A DNA stretch of 64,000 bases from Monarcha castaneiventris obscurior (Eukaryota; Chordata; Aves; Passeriformes; Monarchidae). The notes beneath the pieces are model-generated. The model was not told the DNA's origin. It searched no databases and worked only from the letters and a program-made list of their open reading frames with translations. Each line of letters opens with the position of its first letter. Position 1 is the first letter of the stretch. The stretch spans positions 7,679,501-7,743,500 of the forward strand of contig JAMPIT010000258.1 of NCBI GenBank assembly GCA_026261815.1, given 5' to 3'. Both the position numbers and the translations under genes were made by a program. Positions 20,701-30,100 of this stretch are shown one piece after another.

Positions 20701-23504
20701 CTCGGCATGGACGTGCTAGGAGCAGGCAGGTCTTTGTGCTCAGTGTCTAAGGTGGGTTCAAAGCTCTGGAGCTCTGCAGCAGGCTGGAAAATGCTCTTGC
20801 CTCAGGTTAACTTTAACTGCAGGCCCTGGGCAGGGTAGGCTGTCCCTGCCATGGCTCATTGACACCCTAATTGGAAGAATGCCAGCTCCAAGGCTCTTTA
20901 AACAGGGCAAAGGCTATCTGACTTAATTACTGCTTTTACTGGCACGAAGCCTCACCTCCTTTCTGCACGCCAACATCAAACCTCTCTCAGGGTCAAATGC
21001 AAAGCTACTCGAAGGACAAGTCAAGCTACCCTTTCATCCTACAGATTGCTTTTAGGCACACCACCTACGAGGAGCTTTTCTCTCCTTAGTACTGTCCCAT
21101 GTGAAACAAAGAATGATGGAAGATGCTCTGCTTCTCACCTTTGGGCAAGGTAAAAAACATCAATATGATATCAACACCCACACTGCCTCTGCCTTCTTGC
21201 CTGTCTGAGAAAACTCTTGATTAAAGAAGCTGCTGCAACAGGACTTTGCAACCGGTGCTCTCAAGAAATGTGAGCAGTTTTCCTGATATGTAGATCAGAC
21301 ACAGAAATACAGAAGGTAAATTGCAGAGGTGCAGCAATTTAATATCAGGGCTTAGCTGCGGCTGAAACCTGCCACTCTCATAAAAACAATAATAAAATGC
21401 AGGTCATACTCAAGGTGAAGGCCACAAGGAGCTGAGCCTGCAGGAGAGCTGCAGAGGTGGAATCAGCTCTGACAAACAAATCTGGGAAGTGAACAGCATC
21501 AAAGGTTGCTCTGAACCTAAAACGGTTCAGAAGAGCCAAGAGCTGACCTGTATCCAACAGCCTCTGTAGCCAGCTGTGGTTGGAGCCAAAAGCAGTGAGA
21601 ATGTTTTGGGGTTTCTTTGGGGGCTTTTTTAATAGAAAAAAACCCCCAGAAATCTTGTTTGAAGAACAAGATTGAGGAAAATATATTCAATTTTAGTATC
21701 TTTTAATTTCCCCCTCCTAATTAGAGAAAACCATCAAGCTAAGCTTTTCCATTAAATGTCACTTGCCTGAGACAGAAGTATAAAGAACATTTAAGAAATG
21801 ACAGATTTTAGAGAGGTGTATGTGTCTCTGGTGGAAGAGACTGAAAATCTAGCCTAGTGAATTTATGAGCAATGCACAGCCAAAGGAAGAAAAGAAAAAA
21901 CTGTGTTTTGGTAGAGAAGTGCATTCCATTACCCACGACTCACTGGAGAGATATATGGTTCTAGAGCCTGGCATTGGCTGAGAAGAATCCTTATTCCTGT
22001 GGATTTTTATTCCTTTCAAACTCTAAATTATCTTTATATGTACCTTTCACTCCCAAGAAAAGGTGCCTACAATAGATTATTTTTTCTTTCATAGTGAAGA
22101 TTTATACTTCAGTGGTTTGAATTTTATATCCTTTACATCGTTAGTCAATAAACTCAACTCTGCTCTAAATAGCAAGGACTCAGAAAGTCCTGGGATTTGG
22201 GATTATTTTTAATTCAGTGTCTAAATGCTTTTTACTGGATAACACATTCCTAGATTACCTAATGCTCTCTTAACTTGGGAACATCAGTGGTGAGTTGAGG
22301 CCAAAAAGTTTCAAACCCAGCTAGGCAGCCAGCATTCCCTAACTTTCATCAATGGGAACATTTTTATTGCTGACTTTAGCAGAGAAACTGAGAGTCAGAA
22401 ACCCCTGAAGATGCTGAGCTACCCTTTTGGCCTGGCAGCTCCAAGCTGCAGCCCATCAGCAAAGATGTGTGGGATGGCTCCTTATGGATGCTTCATCTGT
22501 GCCCTTCATCTCAAGGCTACAATCAGCACATGTAATGACTGGGCCCCCTCACCAGACCTGCTCTTACATCTGGAACTGCTTTCAAACCACGAGAAACAGA
22601 GGGAAGCATTTCACTCACAGGCCACCAAGTCATGGATCGTCCAGCCAGAAAATAGCCTCCAATGGTCCCCCGGCTCGCTCGTATCGATGACTGGAAGCAC
22701 AGGAGAAAGAACAGGAAAAAGGGTTTTCCTCCATTCACCCACCCTCAAGTCAGACTGAGCCAGGAGAATCCCTAATGCCTGCTCTCAGCATCAGCTCCAA
22801 AATAATTTTACAGATCTCTTAAGTATGCCAGGCTTCACCCACTGCTTCTGCCTCTCTTTGTGCAGGTTTCTGGTAGTCGTGCTTTGGGAAGAAGCTGCTT
22901 GTGCCTGTTTGATGACTTCTCCCTGAATGTACCAACTGGGAAAGAAGAAATAGTTCAGCCAGGCAGAACTCAATAGGTGTCTGTGACAGAGGCCTTTACC
23001 AAGCAACATGAACAAATAATTAGCAACAATCATTCTGAAGTTTTTAAAGTCCATTTCAGTTTTCTCCAGCACAACTCTGGCTTTTCTTTTGCCTCCTGCC
23101 TGTTCACACGCAGATGTGAGTTGAGCATCATTCCCAGGACAACCTCTAGGGAATGATCCCACAGTTGTCCCCATATGGGGTCCCCATATGGTTGTCCCCA
23201 TATGAAGGCTCACAGAAGGATCCCTGTCACCCCCAAATGTGCTCAATAGGCCCTGGGTAAGATGTGCAGAGGATGCCATTTGCAGACAAAGCCCTTTGTA
23301 CCCAGGAGGGGTCCAGGAAGCAGCAAGGCCTCTCTGGCTCAGGCAGACCCTAACCCTGCCCCCTCAGGGACTCACCCATATCCCGACAGCGAGGACAAAG
23401 GCGAAGTACAGAACCACGACGATGATGTCTGCCACTGCAAAGGCTGCTGCTGTGCCCCCTGGCAGCCCAGGCAGCTCTGTGGTGGCCGTGGTCGGCTGGC
23501 TCAT
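2554..23504 (-). CDS. SLC5A9: SLC5A9 (SGLT4) sodium/sugar cotransporter, 14 coding exons, complete
   Basis: Joining exons 23504-23376, 22690-22619, 20150-20046, 18211-18047, 15486-15381, 14812-14732, 13983-13778, 12955-12820, 11946-11839, 11659-11509, 10458-10290, 9773-9558, 4417-4282 and 2762-2554 gives one open frame of 662 residues; human SGLT4 is about 680. The family is a plasma-membrane Na+-coupled sugar carrier with 14 membrane helices; human SGLT4 handles mannose, 1,5-anhydroglucitol, fructose and glucose. Visible SGLT landmarks: [19 protein letters not shown] (44-62), [10 protein letters not shown] and GGFEWN (~83-102), WCTDQ (284-288), [11 protein letters not shown] (296-306), SSLTSIFNS (385-393), [11 protein letters not shown] (446-456), [13 protein letters not shown] (469-481), and a hydrophobic C-terminus ending FLWAYFG. 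In SGLT1 terms the sugar-site residues Asn78, Glu102, Lys321 and Gln457 are kept as Asn76, Glu100, Lys304 and Gln450. His83 is Leu81 and Tyr290 is Cys283. Na2-site Ser392/393 are kept as Ser385/386 and Ser389 is Ala382. A sequon at Asn245 matches the SGLT1 glycosylation site. The CDRRPAV-type segment, here [12 protein letters not shown], and TPPIPEE favour SGLT4 over SGLT1/2/5. Confidence 0.96.
2896..3051 (+). repeat. (GGAAAA)n microsatellite, 156-bp pure purine tract
   Basis: Every base from 2896 to 3051 is A or G. From about 2904 the unit is a 6-mer GGAAAA with only one or two interruptions near the left end. It lies in the terminal intron of SLC5A9, about 140 bp upstream of the exon 14 acceptor, so the transcript carries it as a long U/C-rich run. 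The Lys-Glu reading frames across it are an artefact of the repeat. Confidence 0.97.
4282..4417 (-). CDS. SLC5A9: SLC5A9 exon 13 (variable cytoplasmic loop)
   Basis: A 136-nt exon coding for about residues 549-594. It starts [14 protein letters not shown] and continues as a charged, low-conservation loop ending DKEEAG. The LTWWTR motif recurs in human SGLT4. The acceptor is CTTTGCAG and the donor GCAG|GTAGGG, phase 1. The flanking intron of 5.1 kb is the longest in the gene. Confidence 0.92.
5107..5150 (+). other. G-rich tract with quadruplex potential in SLC5A9 intron 12
   Basis: Five runs of three or more G occur in about 44 bases: GGGGG, GGGGGG, GGGG, GGG and GGGG, with loops of 2, 12, 4 and 4-5. 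The G-rich strand is the plus strand, which is the template for SLC5A9. One loop is long, so stability is doubtful. Confidence 0.4.
6806..6915. repeat. Degenerate palindromic MITE-like element in SLC5A9 intron 12
   Basis: The left arm (about 6810-6845, GATCCTCAGCTGGTGTAAA) and the right arm (about 6872-6911, TGATTTACATCTGCTGAGG) are imperfect reverse complements around a ~26-bp centre. The whole looks like an old non-autonomous DNA element. A sauropsid family of palindromic elements with this kind of TTTACACCAGCTGAGG arm exists in my memory, but I cannot name it reliably. Confidence 0.45.
9558..9773 (-). CDS. SLC5A9: SLC5A9 exon 12
   Basis: A 216-nt exon coding for residues 477-548. It holds GAFWGL, the extracellular segment [17 protein letters not shown], the helix [17 protein letters not shown] and the cytoplasmic TPPIPEEK. 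The [11 protein letters not shown] stretch is the best discriminator for SGLT4. The acceptor is TTTCTCAG and the donor AAG|GTAAGT, phase 0. Confidence 0.97.
10290..10458 (-). CDS. SLC5A9: SLC5A9 exon 11 (sugar-site glutamine)
   Basis: A 169-nt exon coding for residues 420-476: [18 protein letters not shown], then [18 protein letters not shown], ending FWKRINEP. Gln450 matches SGLT1 Gln457, the residue linked to sugar selectivity. The acceptor is TCTTTCAG and the donor CCT|GTAAGT. Confidence 0.96.
11509..11659 (-). CDS. SLC5A9: SLC5A9 exon 10 (Na2-site helix)
   Basis: A 151-nt exon coding for residues 370-420: [18 protein letters not shown], then [16 protein letters not shown] and [14 protein letters not shown]. 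Ser385 and Ser386 match the Na2-site serines Ser392 and Ser393 of SGLT1. Ala382 replaces Ser389, as in the bacterial vSGLT. The acceptor is TCCCGCAG and the donor GCAG|GTCCTT, phase 2. This donor is the weakest in the gene beyond position +2. Confidence 0.95.
11839..11946 (-). CDS. SLC5A9: SLC5A9 exon 9
   Basis: A 108-nt exon coding for residues 334-370. It holds the cysteine-rich extracellular segment [17 protein letters not shown], then [16 protein letters not shown]. The four cysteines match the disulfide-rich loop of SGLTs. The acceptor is GTTCCACAG and the donor GATG|GTGAGA, phase 1. Confidence 0.95.
12820..12955 (-). CDS. SLC5A9: SLC5A9 exon 8
   Basis: A 136-nt exon coding for residues 289-334: [18 protein letters not shown], then a helix reading [18 protein letters not shown]. 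Lys304 matches sugar-site Lys321 of SGLT1. The acceptor is TGATTGCAG and the donor CCAG|GTAAGC, phase 1. Confidence 0.96.
13778..13983 (-). CDS. SLC5A9: SLC5A9 exon 7 (glycosylation loop, TM7)
   Basis: A 206-nt exon coding for residues 220-288. It begins [11 protein letters not shown], holds an NTT sequon at Asn245 in the extracellular loop, and ends [10 protein letters not shown]. Cys283 stands where SGLT1 has the sugar-site Tyr290, and the following Trp284 is kept. The acceptor is CTTTACAG and the donor CAG|GTAAAT. Confidence 0.95.
14732..14812 (-). CDS. SLC5A9: SLC5A9 exon 6
   Basis: An 81-nt exon coding for about residues 193-220: [18 protein letters not shown], then a helix ending VLMFIG. 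The TDALQ motif is conserved across the SLC5 family. The acceptor is CCTGGCAG and the donor ATAG|GTAAGG; phase 1 in and out. Confidence 0.94.
15381..15486 (-). CDS. SLC5A9: SLC5A9 exon 5
   Basis: A 106-nt exon coding for residues 158-193: [17 protein letters not shown], then a hydrophobic helix ending AVYTIAG. The acceptor is a long T-rich tract ending TATTCCAG; the donor is GCTG|GTAAAT, phase 1. Confidence 0.94.
18047..18211 (-). CDS. SLC5A9: SLC5A9 exon 4
   Basis: A 165-nt exon coding for residues 103-157: [14 protein letters not shown], then [15 protein letters not shown], then a membrane helix ending FTKIS. The acceptor is TTTAACAG. The donor TCC|GTATGT lacks the usual AG before GT but is otherwise acceptable. 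Both ends are phase 0. Confidence 0.95.
20046..20150 (-). CDS. SLC5A9: SLC5A9 exon 3 (sugar- and Na+-site helix)
   Basis: A 105-nt exon coding for residues 68-102, from [13 protein letters not shown] to GGFEWN. It carries the equivalents of SGLT1 Asn78 (Asn76) and Glu102 (Glu100). SGLT1 His83 is Leu81. The acceptor is TGTTTCAG and the donor AAC|GTAAGA, phase 0 on both sides. Confidence 0.95.
22619..22690 (-). CDS. SLC5A9: SLC5A9 exon 2
   Basis: A 72-nt exon coding for residues 44-67, beginning [12 protein letters not shown] and ending TWWP. It is the cytoplasmic loop and entry into TM2, nearly invariant across SGLTs. The acceptor is CTTCCAG and the donor is CCT|GTGAGT, both phase 0. Confidence 0.95.
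23164..23204. repeat. Three-copy tandem repeat around CCATATG
   Basis: Three adjacent 13-14 bp units, each ending in GTCCCCATATG, lie in intron 1 of SLC5A9, about 170 bp inside the donor of exon 1. No function is evident. Confidence 0.8.
23376..23504 (-). CDS. SLC5A9: SLC5A9 exon 1 (start codon, TM helix 1)
   Basis: Codes for residues 1-43, starting [17 protein letters not shown] and running into the first membrane helix, which ends FVLAVGIW. The ATG has a G at -3 (CAGCCATGA), and no nearer in-frame ATG continues into the SGLT helix. The donor is TGG|GTGAGT, phase 0. The extracellular N-terminus is shorter than I recall for human SGLT4, which is normal variation for this poorly conserved segment. 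Confidence 0.92.
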
Positions 23505-23575
23505 GGCTGGGAGCAAACTGCTGATTTTCTCACTCACGCTGGACTTTGGTGCACGTTGGCCTTCATTGTTTCCCT

Positions 23576-23588
23576 TGTAATAATTAAC
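23576..23588 (+). promoter_or_regulatory. HNF1-like site in the SLC5A9 proximal promoter
   Basis: TGTAATAATTAAC matches 11 of 13 positions of the HNF1 palindrome GTTAATNATTAAC, with the 3' half-site perfect. It lies 72-84 bp upstream of the SLC5A9 ATG. HNF1 factors drive other SGLT genes in gut and kidney, which fits the tissue role of SGLT4. Binding is inferred from the motif only. Confidence 0.6.
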
Positions 23589-23787
23589 AGGGTGAAGAAG
23601 GTGTGAGTGGGGAGCAGAAGCCAGGCAGGATGGTGGCTAACGTTTCCCAGCAGGAGCTTGGTTTCCATGGTTCATCAGTGAGGGCCACCACATGGCTCTG
23701 TGGTGTGAGGATTCCTCCCGTTGCCCCTCATGTCCATTTACCAGTGGTCCTTTCTCCTGCCCATTTACCCATTGGTGACACCCACTA

Positions 23788-24190
23788 GGATGTAGGAGGT
23801 GGTTCTGCTTTGAGGTCTGGGGTCTGCCTGGAGAAGGTTTGTGCCCCACAGGCAGCTCTGGAATGGCTCTGCCAACCCCAGTAGGAACCTTGTGTCCCAG
23901 GACATGGGCAGGAAGGAGGAGGGGGCTGGACCCTGTCCCACAGCAAACTGTGAGCCCAGGTCCTCAGTGCAGCAGGGACATTTCTCATCCTGGTTTGCAG
24001 ACAAGGGGGGCACCCTCCAGCACCAGCCCCCTGAACCGGGGCACAGAGGATGGGTCACACCACACCTCTGCTCTTTCATTGGGACGGCTTTGGGAGGACC
24101 ACAAAAGGTTCCTACTGGGGCTGGCAGAGCCACTCCAGAGCCTTCTCCAGGCAGACCCTGGACCTCAAAGCAGAACCATCTCCTTCATCC
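23788..24190. repeat. Inverted repeat pair upstream of SLC5A9
   Basis: The left arm, about 23788-23894, and the right arm, about 24101-24190, are reverse complements over most of their length. Shared blocks include GGTTCTGCTTTGAGGTC, GGTCTGCCTGGAGAAGG, TGGCTCTGCCA and CCCCAGTAGGAACCTT. The left arm has roughly 18 extra bases after GGAGAAGG. The spacer is about 206 bp and does not pair. I do not recognise the unit; it may be two copies of a short dispersed repeat in opposite orientation. Confidence 0.8.
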
Positions 24191-27100
24191 CCCAGCCTCC
24201 ACCATCCGTGGTCCTTCACCCCATGACATATCACATGGGACATTTAAAACTTCGGTGAGCTTTGCCTGATCTTGGTTTCAAGGGAGGCAACAAAATCTCT
24301 TTCTCACTTTTATTCCCCTCTCCCCCAGAGTTTTCTTGCAAATGCTGGCTACCTACTCACTCATTAATTGCACTGCTAACATGAGGCCCACGTCCACCCC
24401 TGCTCCCCAGTCTGAGGCTCCCTGGGAGCAATGCCTCCCCTAGGCTCATTATCCACAAGAGGCTTTTCAAGACTGAAATGTTTCAACAAGCTGAAGTACA
24501 GTTACCAGAAATTAAATATCTGGAAGCCTAAATCCCCAGGTATAAACAGGCAGCTCTCCCGGCACAGAGCTGATTTACACTCACCCACACACTTCTTCCT
24601 CTTAACACCTCAGCACCCGAAAGCAAAAGACAGCCACGTAATCCTAAAATGTATTAAATACCTGCCCAAGAAGCAAATACAGCCAGTGTCTCCAGTCTTC
24701 CCAAACCAGAAAACCTTCCCTACATGGGAAGCCCAACCCCAGGTACCTGCCTTACCCAGCCCCTCACCCCGCCTTCCCATGGTGCTGTATCTGCAGCAAT
24801 TAACACTTGGAAACACTTGAAAGCTTTCACCCAGGGGCTGTAAATATATCCAGTAAGCCATTCCCAACAGCCATGAGCTACCACGAGTCCACTGGATGTA
24901 CTGGAATGACACAGGCTTATGGCAGTAGGATGTTGTCAGGTGTTATTACACAGCCTGGATCACCCCACACTGCAGTGGCCAATTGCTGGGCAGGATTGCA
25001 GCAGCTGCACCTCAAACACGGACGATACCTTGAGTGCATTTGTGGCAGTCCTTCCCTCGCTGCACAATCCTGTCCAGGCAGGAGCTGCTCTGCTCCCCGC
25101 TCCCAGGACAAGCTGCAGAGGTGTGCTCCTCCCCAGGGACGTGCCCACTGTCCCTGCCCAGAGCCCAGGGGAGGACACATCCTGCTGTTACGTGGCTGCC
25201 CTGGCTCCCAGCCCTGCTGCAGCAGCCCCGGGCAAGAGGCAGGTGCACAGTGCAGGGCCCTGCTAGGTCCCAGCAGCAGCCAGCGCTTATCTCCTGCTCC
25301 ATGCACTGCTAAGTCAACACTGGTGGCCATTCAGCCCCAGGAGATGCAGTGCTCCTTGCCCTGGGAACGGATGTGGGAATTGACATAGCCAGGAAACAAT
25401 AAAAATTCATCCCAGCTGTCAAACAAACAAGCGGCCCTTGGAGTGAGAGATATGACAGCAGCACAAGCCCAGCAGGTGTGATTTGGCAGATCTCTGTTGA
25501 TTCAGAGGGTGGCAAACTCCATCTTCCACCTTCCTCCAGGTACCTGGCGAGGCACCTCAAATGTGGCTGGTTCCCTGCTGCAGCAAACTCACCCTCCCCA
25601 GCTGGTAGAGGGTTCAGAGCTTCTTGTCCATGCAGGCAATGCTGAATTTTGCTTGCCCAAAGTGAAGGAATGAGTTGGTTTATGTTACCCGTGTTGGTGG
25701 GAGCGGTGGAGGTGGCAGAGGAAGTGCTGGGCATGATGGAGAGGGGTGAGCCCGTGAGCCAGGGGACAAAGCTGTTGTGGGGTGTCACCCATGGCAAGAT
25801 CAGGTGCTGGCTCTTGGGGGCCAATTGGCACAGAGAGCTGAGGAATACAGATCTCCATCCTCTCCCCATTCCTCCTCTCGTGAGACATCACTCCTCTGCC
25901 TTCCAAAAAAACCATTCCTCCTCCCTCCAGGGCTCACTTCCAGGTGCATTCCTGGCTTTATGCAGTCTTTTTGTTGTCTTGGTGAAGGCTGGGAGCAGAG
26001 CTAGCAAACAGGGGACAGGAGACAGCCCCTGAAGCTCACATCGTGTCACTGGGGCCACCTTGTCTCCTTGGCCAGAGACAGACCCATGGTCACCGAGCCC
26101 TGCACCCAAGGCTTCTCCCAGCCCTGCTGTGGTGCCCAGCAGAGGTGTGGGGCAGGCTGCAGAGCTGCAGCAGCCCTGTAAAACCCACGGTTTCAGCAGT
26201 AGCTGGGAGCTGCAACCAGGCAGCCAGACCCTGCAGCACAGTTAATACACTCTCCCATCCTTGCAGCAGAAGTGACAGGATGTTTAGTGTCCCCTTGTGG
26301 GGGGTTCGCCCTCACTCCTGTCACAGTGACTGAGAAGGAGCCCTTCAGGGACTGGAAATTGTTAGTGGCGTTTCAAAGTGTGCAGCTCAGAAAAAACCAA
26401 AAAGGTGCTGAAGAGCAAGTGTATCTGGGGCAAAGGATGTTCCGTGGAGTGACAGGCAATTATTTTCGCAAATGCTAACGAATAAATGGACTTCCTCTTC
26501 ATTACCAAGCTACTTCACTGTCATCAGCAAATAGTTCCAATGACAATTAGTGAATTTCTAAATGGGTTGAGAAATTGGCTTATACACAGATACCGATGCA
26601 ATGAGGTGAGGCAATAGCCCAGCCTCGCCCCTTACCTTTCCTCCTGGGGGATTTTCCTGCGTGCTGAATGGGTGAGGCATTCAGCTAACCATTATTTTCT
26701 TCTCGGCCCTTTCTCAGGGGAAATGAGACTCTTGAATGAAATCCAGCAGTTTAATTTTGGTTTGATATGAATGGGCTCTGAATGTATTTAATGTTTAAAG
26801 GCAGCTATTCAGCTCGGAGCCTGCTCCAGAGGAGCAGCGGGAAGCAGAGCAGACCCCCGGGAAACGCAGTGGTGCTACCACAGCTCTTTTCTTCCCTCTG
26901 CAGGCCACACTCTGATTTTCACTCCTGGACTGTCCCATAAACCTGGAGCCAGTCCATCACTTCAAGACTCCTTGCATTACTTCTGTTTGTTTAACCCGGG
27001 TGAGTCAGGGATACCTGGGCTGAGGCAGGGATAAAATGCCACGCAGAGGAGCCAGGGAAGGTGCTGGTTTCAGTGGGAACCTCGGTACCTTGTCAGGCTG

Positions 27101-30100
27101 CTTGGAGCACTGTCACATCAGAGGAAAGCTCACAGCTCTGTGTGCTGGAAATTGCTCCTCTCTGATCCTGGGGAGGGGCAGAGCTCCCTGTGCAGGGTGT
27201 GTGGACTCAGTTCCACCCATGCAGCGCAGGTGGGCTCACATGGGATGTACTTCCCATGTTTGGGCTCCCTTGGCAGCGAGCTGGGAGCGTGGATCTCTCC
27301 CAGCAAGTGCCCCTGACCATCTCTTACCCCCTCCCCACTCCCTCCCAGAGATCACCTGTAGCTCCTGCCTGAGCACTGTGGGCCCATAACCCTGGCACCT
27401 GCCTGTGAACAGCCTGACACACAGGGCAGTTTCAAGTTACCACACAGCTTTTGTGGCACCTAAGTGGGACCTAAGTTAAGCGAGTTTAGTGAGAGGAGAC
27501 ACCTTGGGCTAAGCGTGGTGTTACCAACCAGTCAGTCCAGGCTGAAGGGGACACTGCTGAGAGTGGAGTCTCACCCCGGCTGCCTTTATCCAGACAACTC
27601 ATTTGCTGCCCCAAACAAGGGTTTGCACCTCCCTGTTCAGCTGAATGACCTCCTCTGATTGCCCCTTCCATCCCCACACATCCCACTGGGAAACTTCTGT
27701 GACTGCTGGGAAATTAAGGTGAGAAGACACAGAAGGAGTTTCAGGTCACACTTCCAGCCATGGATGCCTAGAAGAATCATTCCACGACCAAGTAGACTGA
27801 GGCTGGAAAAAATATGTCACATTTACTGAGTGACTTTTTTGACTAACAGCCAGACTTTGAAAAATATTAGCAAGGGTAAAACATTAAGTGACAGAACAAG
27901 GACACTTTAGGTGAAGGATGTTGTTCTCCCTTTAATTTACTCCCCTCTACAGCCTTGCAAAGATCTCAGCAGAGTAAGTGTCCTTATTGATGGATACGCT
28001 ATCCTTGTTAGGATGGGACAATATACTTATTTACAGCTTTCATCATTGTCATGAAGGCACAAAGCAAACAGAAATAACTAATGAAGATTTAGCTGTTACA
28101 TAATGTCTTTGCCAACTCTATGCAGAAGTCTGGGTAAAAATCCTGGAAATAAATCTTTTTATGAGAGCATTTTTTAATGAATTTAAGACATGAAGAGATG
28201 TATTTGTAGTTTGTATTAGGACTGTGGGTATTGCTTTTCTGGAAAGATGTCTCAGGCTTGGAGTACAAATGAAATGATGGTCTGAAAAACACCAAGGAAG
28301 TGAACGTCACATCAGCCCTATGATCCAAGCAGTGAATTAGCATGTTCATGGTGATGCTTCATGGTAAAGGTGGTGTGAGCTGTGACCATTGGTACCACCA
28401 GCAAGATGCAGACTCAGTAATAATGGATCAACAGGCAGAAGAGATGGAGAAGTTGCAGTAAGAGCTTGTTCACTTCATTTGTTCCTCTCTGGGTCCCTCT
28501 GAAGATGACAGCAGCCATGGGGGAGCAACTCATGGTGGCTGGGACAGTAATGCTCCACAGCAAAGTAGGTGAGGTAATGCTTCACAGCCCCTGCAAGAGG
28601 CGTGTTTGGCACTGCAGAAACAACCAGATTCCTTTGATATTCTCCTGAAATCCATTGACTGAGAATCACAAGGAACTTAGTCCAAGAGTGGTAAAACTGG
28701 AGGTGGGGTATGATCACCTGGTAAGCTCCTGTGGAGCAGGGAATAGGATGCCTCTCTCTTTTTCCCAGTAGGACCTCACACAACCCTTTTACAGATCACA
28801 CAGTGGGGAAGAAAACAGTCCTTGCTGAATGATTCTGATCTGTGCTCTCTCAAAAAGCACTCCCTAAACACAACTAGAAAGCAATCCAAGGCATTTAAAT
28901 TTTCACTCTGTGGCTGATTTCAAAAGAAAATGCCCCATGGCAAAACCACGTATGTGAACATCTGTTTTGGAACTGTGAATTCAGACAGGTATCAGCAGCT
29001 TGATCCATCTCTGCTTGGTGACTATTTAAAAAATCCTTCTCCTTCATGTCAGGAGGAAAATGGCAAAGAAGGATGAGATCCCTCTTTTTAAAGTTAGGAG
29101 GCAGGATAAAGGCACTCTCCCTTGTGACAGATTAGTCAGTGTTTGGGGGTTTGGTGGTTGGTCTCACAGGGAGGTGAAGTCTGGTACAAACCTGCTTGTC
29201 TAGAAATACTGAAGTCCGACAGAAGGCATGAAGGAATGGTCTGTTCCCAGCTGGGACCTCGTCCCAGAGCTCTGCAGAGCTTTTATTAAAGTTACAAGGT
29301 TTCCCCCATGATGCCCTGTGCGCCTCCTTTCCCTCTTTCACACACAGCTCCCTCACTCGGTGCCTGCGCCCCACATCAGCATCGGGGCTCAGGGAAAGCC
29401 CCTCTGCCAGCACAGCCCAGCTGCTGAGGCTCCTCTGCAGGCAGCCTTGGGCATCAGGGGCAGCAGCTCCAGTGAGGGGTCCATCAGCACATCTAATTTC
29501 TTTTCACATCCAGGCTCAACAAGAGACAACAATATTTCACTGTCATTTCCCTCCAGTCACTGTGTTATGGGCTCATGGAACTGGAAAGGAAATCCACATC
29601 TTTGAGTCAAGCCCTATAGATGTAAGACCCCGTTTTAAGCTTCAGCAAGAGCTTTCTACAAAGTCTGTCGATCCATTTCTAGCTGAATCACATTTCAAAG
29701 AAAAGTGGCCAGATAAGATACTTTTTTTTGTAGAAAGGAGTATTTTTGAATTGATGCTGAATTTCCTTTGACTAGCCGATAAAATAGAAGTTGAAAAGCT
29801 CTGAGGGTCAAGGATATATAGGAAGAGAGTACAGTCTTCAGAGTTCCTATCCCTAAGGAAAAGAACCAGAAAGGAAGGCTGAGACAAAATGGTTGCTGAG
29901 AGAACGGAGGAGGAGGAAAGCAGCGGGGGGCGAAGGAAAAAGTAACAAAATCAAACTTAATGGCTTGCTGCAGTTTGTGGGGACCGAGGAAACAAATTCT
30001 GGAACTGAAGGAGTTGTCAGGCAATGAGATAGGGTTACACATCCTCCACACAGAGCCTGCAGTGTTGGCTTGATTAGGCGAAAGGACTTGGGATCACTAC

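Larger units (their letters stand above)
15487..22618 (-). other. SLC5A9: SLC5A9 introns 2 to 4
   Basis: Three introns of 2.6 kb (15487-18046), 1.8 kb (18212-20045) and 2.5 kb (20151-22618), interrupted only by exons 3 and 4. The sequence is mixed, with no microsatellite, no recognisable transposon and no extra exon that keeps the frame. The last part, 21600-22300, is AT-rich. Confidence 0.8.
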
